A stretch of 64,000 nucleotides of DNA from Molanna angustata (GCA_963576475.1 OY754972.1:11119062-11183061), one strand, 5' to 3'. Positions 1 to 15,890 are shown, numbered from the stretch's first letter. Translations and numbers: made by a program. The notes: a model not told the origin generated them from the sequence alone.

Positions 1-45
1 GCTAGCCCAGCGCACTAACCGCTCTGCCATCGACCCATCTATATA
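1..45 (-). mobile_element. SINE A, 5' tRNA-like head, cut by window edge
   Basis: Read on the minus strand this is the tRNA-related head of a SINE whose longer copies lie at 17215-17394, 25525-25902 and 55257-55410. It shows the GGCAGAGCGGTTAG A-box-like motif and CGCTGGGCTAGC. The rest of the element would lie outside the window. Confidence 0.8.
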
Positions 46-1484
46 TGTTATACATATAAGCTTTTTATAATTTCACAATTAATTAATTTAGTTCATTTAA
101 TCGTATTGCTTACTGACGTGTCGTGTCATGATTTTCTCTGGCGTAATAGAAAGCTTTTTCATCTATATGTCATGTCATATATCAAATATGCTTGAAGTAA
201 ATAAATAAATGTGCAAATGATCGTCTATCTTAAACAGGAATATTTCTTTGTTAGTTTGACAAATATAAATTAGCGGAACACTTAACATGGTAACATGAAT
301 ATTCTTTCATACTTTATTTTAATATAATAGTTATATATTTTTTAATTATTCTTTATAGGAGATATTTGTTTTCCTTTAAGTCTTTTTGTGAAGAAAATAA
401 ACCTATTATTATTGAGTCGTAGGTCTCGTAGTGTTCAAACGTTCTCAATGTAAAAACAATTTTATATAAAAAAAATATGCAGCGATGACGCGTAGCAACA
501 CAGCACTGGCGCGTGCACACCAGACTTATGACGCGCGGCCGCTTCCCGGCACTATGGAGCATTGGTGGACACTGTTCAAATATATTTTTTATACATTCAA
601 CAATTTGCTTTAAATTTTTATTTTAATATAAATAATTTAGTTAATAAAACATCAATATTTTTAACATTTATTTTTATTTTCAATACAATAAAATATTATC
701 AATATTTTCAAGACAATTTGCTCATAGAAACGGAAAAACTAAACAAAAAATTCTTTTCACATAAAAAAATACCTAACACAAATGATATAACACCGTGTGC
801 TTTGATTTTTGTATTTTATTTTTCTCCAATTCCTGGAAGGCACACTAGTGTCATCTCTTCTCAGTGCTTCGAGATCGCTGTTTTTTTTTATTCTTGGCCA
901 AAATAGGATATCTTCTACGATTCAGGTGCTGGGTATAAGCGATATAAGCTTCGATGAACCCTCTTTTGTTAAAATGATGAAAAGGGCATGCTGCCTTTTG
1001 TTTTGAAAGTTTGAGAATAACTGTAAACGAGAAAAATATGTGAATCCATTTTGTAAATTTGGTAAATCTCAGATGAAAATATTTTTTCCCATTATTCACC
1101 CATATTATGGTTATTTTTACTCATATAACTATATTATTATAATTATAATTGATTATTCTATCAAACAGAAACATTTAAGCTATAAAAATGTATGACTTAT
1201 TGAATAAAAATAATTCGTACATTTCGATATTATTGTTTAAATTACGATAATATGATGGCGCGTTGGTTAAATTCAACATATTTGAACGAATTACACAGTA
1301 AATTTCTTTTTCCACTAAAAATCTAGTTAAATATGTCATGATATTCAATATTAATAATATATATGTACTTATATTGACAAACTGTAATGGCGGGGTTATA
1401 TTGTTTTTTTAATATTTTATCCACAGATTTTATCACTCACGAAAATATGTCAAACTAACTAGTGAACGACGAGGGGCGGAGCTA
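46..1484. other. AT-rich stretch, nothing recognised
   Basis: Several short open frames occur but none resembles a known protein or has codon structure. I see no tRNA, no clear terminal inverted repeats and no long tandem repeat. Confidence 0.5.
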
Positions 1485-1490
1485 AAAGTA

Positions 1491-1680
1491 GTCGCAAAGT
1501 GGTAACAATGTGTACACACGGTTACCGAACATTGTGACCGAAATGTTACTGTGTCTACTGTTCCCCATTTTCGGTCGTAGTGTAGGAACAGTGTCTACTT
1601 TGCGACCAGAATATGTTACTAGAATACATCGTGTCTACACATTTGTGTCGACTTTGTGTAGGAACGGCGACCGAAAATGG
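1491..1680. repeat. Interlocking inverted repeats in a GC-richer island
   Basis: GTCGCAAAGT (1491-1500) is matched by its exact complement ACTTTGCGAC (1597-1606). CCATTTTCGGTCG (1565-1577) is matched by CGACCGAAAATGG (1668-1680). The pairs interlock rather than nest, and TGTGTCTAC recurs between them. The block adjoins repeat W and may be a terminal part of a transposon; I do not recognise the family. Confidence 0.55.
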
Positions 1681-1689
1681 TTATATGGG

Positions 1690-1932
1690 AGGAAGACAGC
1701 TAACATTGAGATCATCTGGATCACAGAGTACCAACTCTTTAAAAGAATTGGACAGAGTCAATAAGGCGGATTATTATAATCGCGGTTTCAGTGTGAACGA
1801 ACCTTTAAAATACCCCTTTACATCCCTTTAGCTCAGAGCATTGACACCTTCGGTAGACTTCTTAAGACTGCCTTGTTTCGTAGAGCCAACAAATAAGCTA
1901 CAGCGCCCTTGGAGTGATCTTGTATCACTAAA
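1690..1932 (+). repeat. Interspersed repeat W, copy 1
   Basis: This segment matches the reverse complement of 59405-59650 over almost its whole length, with a poorly conserved middle. Shared blocks include GAGATCATCTGGATCACAG and AAGACTGCCTTGTTTCGTAG. It runs directly into the 3' part of a SINE B copy. Family unknown; no coding capacity is evident. Confidence 0.75.
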
Positions 1933-2030
1933 CGGCAACTTGTTATTGGGTGCGTGTTAAATAAATATTTGATATGGTACCTGTTAGTTGCCCGAGAAGA
2001 AATATTAAATAAAAAAATAAATAAATTAAT
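1933..2030 (+). mobile_element. SINE B, 5'-truncated copy
   Basis: It carries the 3' half of SINE B (CAACTTGTTATTGGGTGCGT, then TGTTAGTTGCCCGAGAA) and an A-rich, AAATAAAT-type tail. The tRNA-like head present at 11698 and 15654 is missing. Confidence 0.85.
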
Positions 2031-2590
2031 ATTCTCAAACAGCCTCAGCACCTTCAAGCATTTGATAAAACCAATTAAACAATCATTACGAGATGTTTTC
2101 CCTTCTGCATAGTGGATTGTTTCTTAATAACAGTTTTTATGAAGAGTGTTTTCAGCAATACACTACAATGTGAATGTTATAGTTACCTTATTTAAATTTT
2201 ATTCTTTAAGGCATATTTAATTTTGTTTAAGTGCAGGAAGAACGTAAACAAAAAAACAAATAATATTTGAACTTTAATGATATAAGCCGGTGGTAAAATG
2301 AAGTCCGATTTTATTATATCGTTTTACTGAAACAAAAATAATACCAGCAATATTATAATATACCATGTAAATAATAAATCATAGAAAAGTTCAAGGAAGA
2401 TGATTTTATTTCGTTTTTCATCGTGAAATCAAATTACCAAACGAAGGCCGAACCATATAATGAATTAACTCCTCAAATTTTAATGTTGTATCGTCAGTAG
2501 AAAAATATTAAAATAAATCAACAGTGATTGGATATATCCCAACTCTTTGGCACGGACAACTACAGAAAGGGAGTAGAAGAAAAAGAAGAA
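2031..2590. other. AT-rich spacer, nothing recognised
   Basis: No coding, RNA or repeat structure that I can support was seen here. Confidence 0.5.
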
Positions 2591-2752
2591 AGCTATTAGC
2601 AATATCTATATATATAAAAATGGATGTACGTTTTTTTTATTGGATTTGGTTGTTTGTTTATATGTGGCCTATGGACTCCCAAACCAACCATCCGATTGCG
2701 ATAAAACTTTGGGAATTTGTTCAGCTCATACAGGAGAAGGATAATGCATAAT
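2591..2752. repeat. Fragment resembling the end of a widespread insect repeat
   Basis: The stretch begins with TATATATATAAAAATGGATG and contains TATGTGGCCTATGGACTCCC followed by CCGATTGCGATAAAACTTTG. That order is typical, from memory, of the outer part of an abundant arthropod repeat whose opposite end reads ACTAGC. A related end appears inverted near 36890-36906. Confidence 0.45.
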
Positions 2753-2755
2753 AAT

Positions 2756-2786
<31 letters not shown>

Positions 2787-2861
2787 TATATTTATATATT
2801 TATATATTTATATATTTATTTATTTATTTATTTAAATATTTAATTATTTATTTATTTATTT
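2753..2861 (+). repeat. (TTTA)n microsatellite
   Basis: TTTA units, with a few TATA-type variants, fill about 110 bases and abut the outer edge of the giant inverted repeat. A weaker TAAG/TAAA run lies at the mirrored edge after 9299. Confidence 0.9.
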
Positions 2862-6276
<3,415 letters not shown>

Positions 6277-9200
6277 TTAAATCTAAAGTAATAAAGCAAT
6301 CAAAATGTTAGTGTATGTGTGTGTGTATGTGTGTGTGTGTGTGTTTGTCTCACGCCTTCTGAAAAACCAAGAGCATCTAAAAATCTAATTTATGTGCGAA
6401 CGTGTACCTGTATACCTGATGCAGTGTCACGCTAAAAATAATGCGATAAAAATGCTGAATTTTAAAAATATTTCAATAATTATTTTTTTCATACAAAATT
6501 TTCCAAGTCGTATCTGTCAAAAAAGTGTACATTTTGCACGCATATATCTGTTAGTTTAAAAGTTAGAAGTACGTATTTACACGAAAAAAATTTACTTTCA
6601 AGTATAACTTAGCGTTTAAGTGAAAAACATGGTGAATATTTTGTATAATTATAATGTTTTACTTATTTTTAAAGTAAGCGTTTTGTACATAAATGCCGCC
6701 ATTTTAATATCTTTTCATACAATATTTCATTTTCCTACCGAATGAATATGTTCTTGAAAATAATAAACCTTTGAAATAAATATAAATATGAAATAATAAA
6801 ATGAAACACAAGACATTACAGCAAGTTTTAAGACGTATATTGTAAAAGTCTGTTAATTATTAGTAAAGATATGGGCATAATAAAATTGCATAATTTGTAT
6901 ATAATATTTGATATTTCGGACAATTTTCATTTTTATGGCATCGAACAAACCAATGTAGGTACCTACATATTCAAAAAATGTATCCGAACCATTCGATATT
7001 ACTTACGTGTTCGAATCGTTTCCATGGCTACAGAAAGAATGTGATATTCAAATAAAATTTGTTAGGAATCGAATTTATTTAGAAGGTTGTTGTAGGTAGG
7101 TACCTACCTAATACTATTTACTTACAAATCAACAATAATATACCTATACTGATTTCCTATAGGAAAATTATTTTATTTATCAACCGTTTGTCCGATTATA
7201 ATGAAACTTTGGTGAATTGTCGAGCGTATGCCCAGGATGGTTTTTGGATTTAAACTTTTTTCTTATTCTTCTTCTTCTTCGTGTATTTGGTCGTTTTACC
7301 TATGAAGGGGGAGTATCCTGGGAAAAGAAGGTCCGACTGTCCCTCCATCTCTTCACAGGTCTTCCAGGACGGGTTCTGCATATAAACTTTTTTCTTCTTT
7401 TTCTTCAACGTGTACTTGGTCATCTTACCTATGAAGATGAACTATCCTGGGAGATGAAGGTCCAATTTTCCTTCCATCTCTTCGCAGGTTTCTGGATTTA
7501 AACTTTTTTCTTCTTCTTCTTCATCGTCTATTTGGTCATTTTACCTTTGAAGGTGGACTAACCTGGGAGAAGAATGTCCAATTTTCCTTCCATCTCTTCG
7601 CAGGTATCTGGATTTAAACTTATTTCTTCTTCATCGTGTATTTTTGGTCATTTTACCTATGAAGTTGGAGAATCCTGGGAGAAGAAGGTCCAACTGTCCT
7701 TCCATCTCTTCGCAGGTATCTGGGTTTAAACTTTTTTCTTCTTCTTCGTGTATTTAGTCATTTTACCTATTAAGTAGAGCATCCTGGGAAAAGAATGTTC
7801 TTTCATCTCTTCGCGGTTTTTCCAGGATGGTTTCTGGATTTAAACTTTTCTTAACCGACTGATGGGACGGGATGTAATGAAGGGAAGGGATGCACTAAAG
7901 GGCCTGAAGGGACGGGAGGTATAAAACTGCCTGAAGGGACGGAAGGTAGTGAAGGGTCTGATGGGAAGGGACGTAATGAGGGATTAAAGGGACGGGAGGT
8001 ACTGAAGGGCCTGAAGCGGCGGGTCCTGGAGTCTAATTATGTTTCTTCTTAATTTTATGTAGACCTTTAGGGCAGTTTTTATACAAACTATTTCCTATTG
8101 TCTAATTCATCTTCTTCTTCTTTTATGTATACATTTGGGTCATTTTTTTATAAAAATTATTTCCTTTAGTCTAATTATTATTCTTCTTCATTTAAGTACG
8201 TAGACTTTTGGGAGAGTTTTAATACAAACTATTTCCAATAGTCTTATTCATTTTCTTTTATGTAGACCTTTTGGTCAGTATTTATACAAACTATTTCCAA
8301 TAGTCTAAATATTCTTCTTCTTCTTTTTTGTAGACCTTTGGGTGAGCTTTTATACAATCTATTTCCAATAGTCTAATTCTTCTATTAGGTATATGTATTT
8401 TTACTTATTTTATGTAGACCATTGGAATAGTTTTTTATACAAACTATTTCTTATAGTCTTATACTTATTTTTCTCTTTTTTATTTAGTCTTTTGGGTTAG
8501 TTTTAAGTCTAATAGTCTATTGTGCAGAAATATTATTAACGATATGCACACTTGATGAAAATACATATGAAATGAATGGGATATGGGATGTGACGATATA
8601 ACCTGCACTAGAATCTTTTCAATACTTTTGTTTAATTAAATTTAAACCATTTATATCATCCTATTTTGAATAATTTTCAACACCTAATATTTAAAGAATG
8701 GGGGTTGTGGCCATTACTGAACTCTTCACAACATTTATATTCAAATTAAAAACTATTTACTATAGTTCAAGTCTTCTTCTTCTTCGTTAATGAAGACTTT
8801 CAGTCAAATTGAGCAAAAATATAATGCACACTTGATGAAAAAATATAAAAACGAATGGGATGTGACCAATACTAGATCTTTTCAGTACCTACGTTTGTTT
8901 AATCAAATTTTAACCACATCCCAACATCCAAAATTACTAAATTTTCAATAGGTACACATTACAATTTGTTTTCGATGATAATATTTAAAAATGGGGGTTG
9001 TGGCCAAACCAATCTCTTTACAACGTTGATAAACAGTCATATTTAAAACCATTACGCATAGTCCATGCGAGCAGAAATTGTATAAATATTATACTTCATT
9101 CACACTTTATAGCAATATATAAAAAAGAATGGGTTGTGGCCATCACTTGAACATTTTACAATACTTAAACTCAATCAAATTTCAAACCACTTTTCATAGT

Positions 9201-9299
9201 CTGATATTGCAAAATAATTGGGTGACAATATTATAAAAACGATTGCTTTTTCTTTCACAATTTTACATTCTTGGCCAACGGCGGGACATAAAAGCTAGT
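6277..9299 (-). repeat. Right arm of giant inverted repeat
   Basis: This is the inverted counterpart of 2862-5421: a TG-rich run near 6310-6350 mirrors the CA run, the AGGTACCTACC segment returns near 7100, the 110-130-bp repeat spans about 7217-7850 in five units, the GGGACGGGAGGT minisatellite spans 7858-8025, and the arm closes with GGGACATAAAAGCTAGT. It is about 460 bp longer than the left arm, mostly from extra tandem units. Part of the segment mirrored at 4490-4540 is deleted. Confidence 0.9.
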
Positions 9300-9407
9300 A
9301 AGTAAATAAAATGATAAATGAAGGAATGAATAGGGACGGAGAAGAGAATAGGAAGGAATGAATAAAAAGACGGAGTTATAATTAGCGAATCTAGAAAATA
9401 ATGTTAA

Positions 9408-9690
9408 ATAAGGGCTTACGACCTGTCATCGGCTGGTTTACGTGATCACTTTATGCGCTTGCGCAACGTTCAACAGTTATCTTGCCTTCTAATTGAGTTC
9501 CCTTATCAATGTAAATTTTGAAAGTTCTATATATTTGAATAAAGACATTATTACTATTGCCATCTATGAAGTAACGAAGAAACCCTTTTTGTAACGCCAT
9601 CTATTGAGAGATTGGTTTATTTGTAAACAAAGCAACATTCCTTAAAAAAATAGGTGATGGTGTTCTCGCACAGATGTCACCCCTGAACTG
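9408..9690 (+). repeat. Foldback MITE M, internal fragment
   Basis: It matches the inner part of the elements at 16554-16975 and 30796-31190, including GGCTTACGACCTGTCATCGG, CTTTATGCGCTTGCGCAACG and GTAACGCCATCTATTGAGAG. Both terminal inverted repeats are missing. Confidence 0.8.
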
Positions 9691-10785
9691 CGACAGAAAT
9701 AATATCATTTGACTCCCGACAAGAGGAAAAAAACACTGTTTGCGTATATGCAATTAAAAAAAAAACATTCGAAAAATTTGTATCATGTAACGCAAATCTT
9801 CTATACTATTTAAGTATACATAGTTTTAATAATAATAAAAACCAAAATGATAGGTACATACAGTTTCATGCCTAAGTACATGTTTTCACTTATATAAAAA
9901 GTAATACCTAAACAATTTTTATTTATATTATTTATTAATTATTTCTTTTTCTTTCATTATCATAGGGCGGGTATATTCGAAACACGATGAGAAAAGTAAC
10001 ATCAAATATTACCTTGGCTAAAATTTGCAATTTTCATAGCCAAAATAAAGGGAACAAGCAAGCCGTAAAAAAAACATATTTTTATTTTTAATTATTTTTA
10101 AATTATTCTGGTTGAAATTAAAATGCGCCAAGTAATGTTGAAATTGAAAATTTAAGAGATAAATTCAACATCAAAATTATTCTATATGTCATGCTATTTT
10201 GTAAATCAATAGAAGACAAACTAATTGAAGAAATTGATTTCACATTAAGTTTTCGTATGGCTCATGCGCTCAATGTCATTAATATCGTCGTTAATTTAGT
10301 CACAGTGTATCGACACGCACAATATGATATTATAATGATTGAAATTGAATTAACGGTGTGTTACTTACATTAACAACCTATATAATAATATATACACGGT
10401 TAGTTAGTGAAAGCCATCGTGAAATGTCAATATGATGTGAAGCATTCTAAGAGTGACAAAATTATAATTCAGCACTACAAAAACGACACGAATTATTCTA
10501 TACAATATCACTTTCCTTATAATGACTAATACAACAGTTTCGACGACATTGACAAATGTCATGATACATTTTGTATGTAGGTTAAATCTATTCACACAAA
10601 AACTAATGATATTTTTGTTTATTAATTTAATCTCGGTTATTTATTTAACATTTCACTATTTGTATTAAATATGAGCTGAAAATGTTTTTCTTTAATTTAA
10701 ATGAAAGATTATACAATGAAAACGAAAAACAATAAAAAAGATAGATAAAATATATATGTACACATAAACGGTAAACAAGTATGTT
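9691..10785. other. AT-rich spacer, nothing recognised
   Basis: Only short unrelated open frames are present; no repeat shared with the rest of the window was noticed. Confidence 0.5.
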
Positions 10786-10789
10786 TCAG

Positions 10790-11180
10790 TATAAGGAGGA
10801 GGGATCGTTAGTGAATTAGTAAGAGATTGTTGGATTAGGGTTTAAGGTCATCTTTATATGATTTTGATAATGTTCTAAAGTGTCATGAAAAATATCTGTG
10901 TGTTTGAAATGTGTATTTATTATCTTGCTGAATTCTACACATAGGTGAAAAACATTTGTATGTAATTAGTGTGGCATACTGGTATGTGGAATAAATTTTG
11001 TGAGCGGGTATGTCTATTAGGTATTTGGAATGATACAGTATTGAGTATGTCAGGGGAATAGATTAAGTTAATACAAATTTTAAAAAGTAATATTTCGTCG
11101 AAGTAGTCTCCTGTCCTGCAATGTAGTCATGTTGAAATTTCGGGTAGAACTATTATAATTAGGGTGTTAAACATAAAGGC
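10790..11180 (-). pseudogene. LINE reverse transcriptase, C-terminal region, decayed
   Basis: Read on the minus strand, short frames spell TTLQDRRLLRRNITF and then, after a frameshift in a T-run, KICINLIYSPDILNTVSF followed by IPNRHTRSQNLFHIPVCHTN. The order L..RR, a hydrophobic helix ending in SPDIL, then P.R.TRS..LFH.P..HTNY is the known C-terminal pattern downstream of the catalytic domain in CR1/jockey-type LINE proteins. The catalytic domain and 3' tail are not visible. The copy is old and non-functional. Confidence 0.65.
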
Positions 11181-11697
11181 GTCTCTCCAAGAGATCCAAG
11201 AAGGATTTTTCAATGTCCTCTATTTGGTTAATGCAGATTTTGTTGTATGATTTCCGTTTCGATATACAGAATTCCAGATTAAGATGAATTGTATGGTTTG
11301 TATGCGTTGTTCGAAGGTTAAATTGGCATATTTTGTTATTCCCACATCTATTTTTGTTTATGGTGTATGAAAAATATTTGTGTATATACTTATTCCCAAA
11401 TTTAAAAGTATGGGTCTACAGAGTCACCAACGTAAGATTTTTGAATATTATGGAGAAAAAGTGGCTGACCACTGTCAAGAGATGTAAAGTCACATATTGG
11501 TGATAGATATGCCCTTATACAACTCAACGTGGAGGAAAGATAGAGGGAAGACGGGGTATGGAGCATAAAAGGACATCGTGGCTTTAAAATCTCAGACAGG
11601 GATTCCGGATGCGGCGTCTCTCAATATGTTGGCGCAGGGTCGTGATGAGTTTGGTGTGATGTTCGCCAACATCCATTAGAAGCGGCACAAGAACTTC
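11181..11697. other. Unassigned sequence upstream of a SINE
   Basis: Moderately GC-richer than its surroundings but with no frame I can assign. It may contain earlier parts of the LINE remnant on the minus strand, too decayed to claim. Confidence 0.4.
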
Positions 11698-11935
11698 GTC
11701 GGCCTTCGTGGCTCAGTTGGTTAGATATCTGACTGCTGAGCCAAAGGTCCCGGGTTCGATTCCCGGTGGAGACACAGTTTTTAATTGTGTTTTCAGTCTG
11801 GATCTGTGAGACGATTAATATCGTAAGTCTCCAGAATGTGGCAACTTGTTATTGGGTGCGTGTTAAATTAATATTTGACATAGTACCTGTTAGTTGCCCG
11901 AGAAACAATATTAAACAATACAAGCACCTTAACCA
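11698..11935 (+). mobile_element. SINE B, full-length copy
   Basis: A tRNA-like head has an A box (GGCTCAGTTGG), a B box (GGGTTCGATTCC) and an apparent anticodon loop CTGCTGA, which would read GCT, although the parent tRNA is uncertain. The body contains CAGTCTGGATCTGTGAGACG, GTGGCAACTTGTTATTGGG and TGTTAGTTGCCCGAGAA, followed by an A-rich tail. It would be moved by a partner LINE. It is one of the two most complete copies here. Confidence 0.9.
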
Positions 11936-12430
11936 AAAACTTAAACAATACAAGAAGAAAGAACTACATACGCGGTAAAGCTGCACAGTATTAATGCAAT
12001 TTACTATATTTTCAGTCACACCCTAGTTTCACTTACATTACATCATAAATGAGAAACGACTACGGCGTTGTTCTTGCAAACTTTGCTTATTTTAATGCAT
12101 ACATCAATCACACATTCATAACTGGTAGTAATGCGCTATTTATTTATCCATATTTCCTGGGTATAGATTGTTTTTTAAAGCTTAGCATTAACTGTTCATT
12201 GTTCACACTAACAATACACACTATTTAAAATTCATGATTTTAGTAACCATAACGAAATGGGCACAGGATAGCAATTTACAAAGTAGAAAGTTACTTATTA
12301 CCCTATGCTCTACCCTCCTATTATATTATCTCCCATGTTAATTTAGTTTACTCGTTTCGAATTTTTTTATATTTTTGATTAAATACGAAAGTAAACTAAA
12401 TATTCATTGAATTAAAAATCCACAGTACAT
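11936..12430. other. AT-rich spacer, nothing recognised
   Basis: No supported feature. Confidence 0.5.
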
Positions 12431-12465
12431 GTTGGTATTTTGTTTGTTGCCATTCATAATATAAA

Positions 12466-12612
12466 CTTGCAAGTGTGAAATCTACAATTCCAGCAGTAAA
12501 ATAGAACATGCAAGTGTGAAATCTAAAACTGCAGCAGTGTAATTAAACATGCATGTGTGATATCTACAATTGCAGCAGTGCAATTGAACATGCAAGTGTG
12601 ATATCTACAATA
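12466..12612 (+). repeat. Minisatellite, about 45-48 bp unit, about 3 copies
   Basis: Units follow the pattern ACATGCAAGTGTGAAATCTA then CAATTGCAGCAGTGTAATTG. The same unit is tandemly repeated at 15395-15560, about 2.9 kb away, so both arrays probably belong to one repeat family. Confidence 0.85.
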
Positions 12613-12850
12613 GGCGTGATGACAGTAAGAAAAAATCATTGAAATTATGATTTTATTAGATAAAATATGTTATAAAGATTTGAAAAAATATATTTATTTT
12701 CATTTTAAAAGAGCGAATAATATTAATATTATTAAAATAAAAATACAAAATATGTTTGTCCGCCATTTTATGTGAAACACCAATCAGAGCGCATGACGTC
12801 ACCATATTGTCACTGTCAATTGTGTTTGTTACTGTCAACTGTTGTGTTGT
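12600..12850 (+). repeat. Direct duplication, copy 1
   Basis: It matches 13247-13480: GATGACTGTAAGAAAAAAATC-like start, CATTGAAATTATGATTTTA, an A/T-rich middle, then GTCCGCCATTTTATG and CAATCAGAGCGCATGACGTC. The minisatellite precedes this copy only. Confidence 0.85.
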
Positions 12851-13246
12851 TCGAAATGGCTATTTTTTTCATAACAAGCTATATGGAATATGCTGCTTAT
12901 TTTTAACATGCTATTTTTATTTATTGATTTATTTGGTTTATTTGGGACAATAAACCAAATAATATCGCTATCCGCTCTATTGAATCGTTGACGCATCTGT
13001 TATAACACGCACCGAGTATTGTAACGTGGTGGAGAATATTTAACGTTTCAGAAATAAATAACTTGGTGGCTTTCATTGCTTGATTATAAAATAAAATGAT
13101 GTAATTATATTGTTTGTGGGAGTTGTACAGTGTTACATGAGGTTGAAATGGAAATACACAATGTATTATGATGAATCTAATATACATATGGGATAACTGT
13201 TATGATTCATATACATATTATGATTAATATATTAAAATATGTAATA

Positions 13247-13480
13247 GGTGTGATGACTGTAAGAAAAAAATCATTGAAATTATGATTTTAAAAAATAAAA
13301 TAGGTTATAAAGATTTAAAAAATGTTTTTTTTTTAATTTATAGGAGTGAATAATAATAATATTATAAATATAAAAATACAAAATGTGTTAGTCCGCCATT
13401 TTATGAGAAAAAACAATCAGAGCGCACGACGTCATAGTATGGTCGCGTCAATTCTTCTGATAGTCTTCAATACAACATAC
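13247..13480 (+). repeat. Direct duplication, copy 2
   Basis: Second copy of the 12600-12850 segment, separated by about 400 bp, with dispersed substitutions that suggest age. The conserved block GCGCACGACGTCAT contains a CRE-like ACGTCA motif in both copies; its function is unknown. Confidence 0.85.
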
Positions 13481-13647
13481 GCATTAATTGTCGGTCTGGA
13501 CTATGTTTATTTTGGTGTTATCGATATATTAATATTTTAATTAGATACTTAAAACTAAAACAAATTAAATATAAATGGATCAAGTATTCATCAAAGCAAA
13601 TAGTTTCAATTTACCTAGATACTCGCCTACCTATCGGGGGACACTAT

Positions 13648-14233
13648 GGGCCGGTATTACAGTGTCAGTTTAAGAGCTAAACTCAAGTTTTACAAAAATA
13701 TAGCGTATTACAGTGTCCGTTTAGACCTAATCTTCCCTCAAATACGTCACTAAAACGACAAATATTTAACTCAACGTTTCTGGCAGATTAAGTACTTAAC
13801 TGTGAGTCAACTGTCATTTGCTAGGCAACTCGTGTAGTTTCAGTTTCTATCACTAGAGGCGTTAGGCAACGTGTGTAGTTTCAGTGTTGTATCGAAGGTG
13901 GCGCCACACAACAAAACAAACTGACAGCCGTATTGAAACGAACACGGGCATTTAAAAGCATTATTTTGGTGAAAAAAATTAAATTTACCATGTTGGATAA
14001 TAAAACAATGGTATTTAAAGTCGTAGCGTCCCGTTTTGTATTTCGTATTATTTGAGGTTATTTAAATTTGACAGATAATAACCACAGAAAAAGTGAAATA
14101 TGTCTATAATTGAAGATTTAGTAACTGACATGTCATATTGCACTGTAATACGGAAATGGATTCAATCTCCCCTTAACATTAATCTTGAGTTTGGCAAACT
14201 CAATGAGTTGAGGGCCGACTGTAATATCGGGCC
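13648..14233. mobile_element. MITE with GGGCC termini, PIF/Harbinger-like
   Basis: The left end GGGCCGGTATTACAGT and the complement of the right end GGCCCGATATTACAGT match at 14 of 16 positions. Both continue into related CTCAAG-containing sequence. A TAT trinucleotide flanks both ends (13645-13647 and 14234-14236), consistent with a 3-bp target-site duplication. The GGGCC-type end and 3-bp duplication fit PIF/Harbinger MITEs, but no transposase is encoded, so the assignment is inference. Confidence 0.7.
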
Positions 14234-14299
14234 TATGTTAATTGTATTTTGTATGTAACTTAGTTTTTATTGAATAAATAAATAAATAATAAACGCTCG

Positions 14300-15390
14300 C
14301 AACGTATGGTAAACTAATTTAGTTTTAGTATTCTACAATTTTGTCACGCGATGGTGAGCTGACGAACGTTCGACATATTATGATGCTGGTCACTGCCAAA
14401 CTAAACTAGCAAGCTATATTTTTTTCATGCAATGAAGCGATTTGCGAAACGACGGCGATTACGCGAAGCATGCGTTTTAAAACATCGTTACAATTTTAGC
14501 AGCATACGAATTATTACATAGCGCTCGTTATTTGTATTGTGTTCATAACAAGCTATATTTATCTGCTATCGTTATTTTTAGCAATAGCAGCCATAGTAGT
14601 TATTTTTCTGCCTGTCTTAACTACTCTTAACTAGAATGGAACTTTTGATGGTCGGATATTTCTTTGCGTCGAACAAAGACTTTTGTTCATCAGAATTTCG
14701 AAACGTAAAAACTTAATAATAAGTACATTTAAGTACTTTATTTATCTGTAATTTAAATACAACTTACATCTCGAAAATCGATAAAATATGCTCCTTCTTC
14801 TCTCTACATTATGTGTTCATAAGCTAAAAACATACGCGGGAAACTTATGATGGCCTATTTTGACGTTTGGACATTAATGAAGTTCTTTATATGCTTATTG
14901 CCTAAATAATGGTAAATATTATATTATTGAGAGCTAAAAGTGGGGGAACAAATACTGTACTTCATTGTAAACGCGTACTTAATAAAATTCACTTGTGTCT
15001 CGCCGTGCGAAATTTAATCACTTATTTATCTTTTTTTTCGCGTGGGACGAAAACAAATACCTCAGTAGGTGTTTTTTTCGTCGTGTTTGTACATTTAGGG
15101 ACCGCACAACACTTATGCACTTTTGAATTGATTATAAATACACAAATCGTCTTAGAACACATATATTACATATAGTAGTGATATGCAGTTTACGATACCA
15201 TGACGTCACCGTCAGGGTCGGCAGCCGCCATGATACTACAAGCTTTTTTTGGCGTAAATGTCAAATTTGATTTTAAAATGGCGATTTTTGCTACTAAACC
15301 TTTATTTTATGTAGAAATGTATATATATTTGAAAACAGTGAATGCGTAAAAACATCGTGAGATAGTTTTTCAAAATTAGTCATCATGCCT
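14300..15390. other. Unassigned, part of the 12.4-15.6 kb composite
   Basis: It contains CATAACAAGCTATAT, also present at 12872, and TTATTTTTAGCAATAGCAGC. Otherwise no gene or defined element was recognised. Open frames such as 14909-15175 have no recognisable content. Confidence 0.4.
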
Positions 15391-15394
15391 ATTG

Positions 15395-15560
15395 CAGAGG
15401 TACAAATGAACATGCAAGTATAAAATCTACAACTTTGTTGCAGCAGTACATTTGGACATACAAGTGGGTAATCTACATTTTCAGCAGTATAATTGAAAAT
15501 GCATGTGTGAAATCTACATTTGCAGCAGTATAATTGAACATAAAATGAGAATCCTACAAT
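15395..15560 (+). repeat. Minisatellite, second array of the 45-48 bp unit
   Basis: About three units follow the same AAATCTACA...GCAGCAGTATAATTGAAC pattern as at 12466-12612. Confidence 0.85.
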
Positions 15561-15653
15561 AGAACATATTTTGATAATTACAATATGTGAGGTAGGAAGA
15601 CCAAGTCTTGGCGAATTGAGTATTATAAGTAATTTTAATTGTATTATTTTGTT

Positions 15654-15890
15654 ATCGGCTTTCGTGGCCCAGTTGGTTGGGTATCAGCCTGCTGATCCAA
15701 AGGTTCCAGGTTTGATTCCCGGTGGAGGCCCAGTTTTTAATTGTGTTTTCAGTCTGGATCTGTGAGACGATTAATATCGTAAGTCTCTAGAATGTGGCAA
15801 CTTGTTATTGGGTGCGTGTTAAATTAATATTTGACGTAGTATCTGTTAGTTGCCAGAGAAAAAAAAATAATAAATAAAATAAAATAAGAA
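15654..15890 (+). mobile_element. SINE B, full-length copy
   Basis: The same head and body as at 11698, with substitutions in the A box (GGCCCAGTTGG) and B box (GGTTTGATTCCC). It ends in an A-rich, AAATAAAATAAA tail. Confidence 0.9.

Noticed and set aside
11701..11775. Functional tRNA gene
   Set aside because: The A and B boxes are intact, but the fold is imperfect and the sequence continues into the SINE B body found in other copies.
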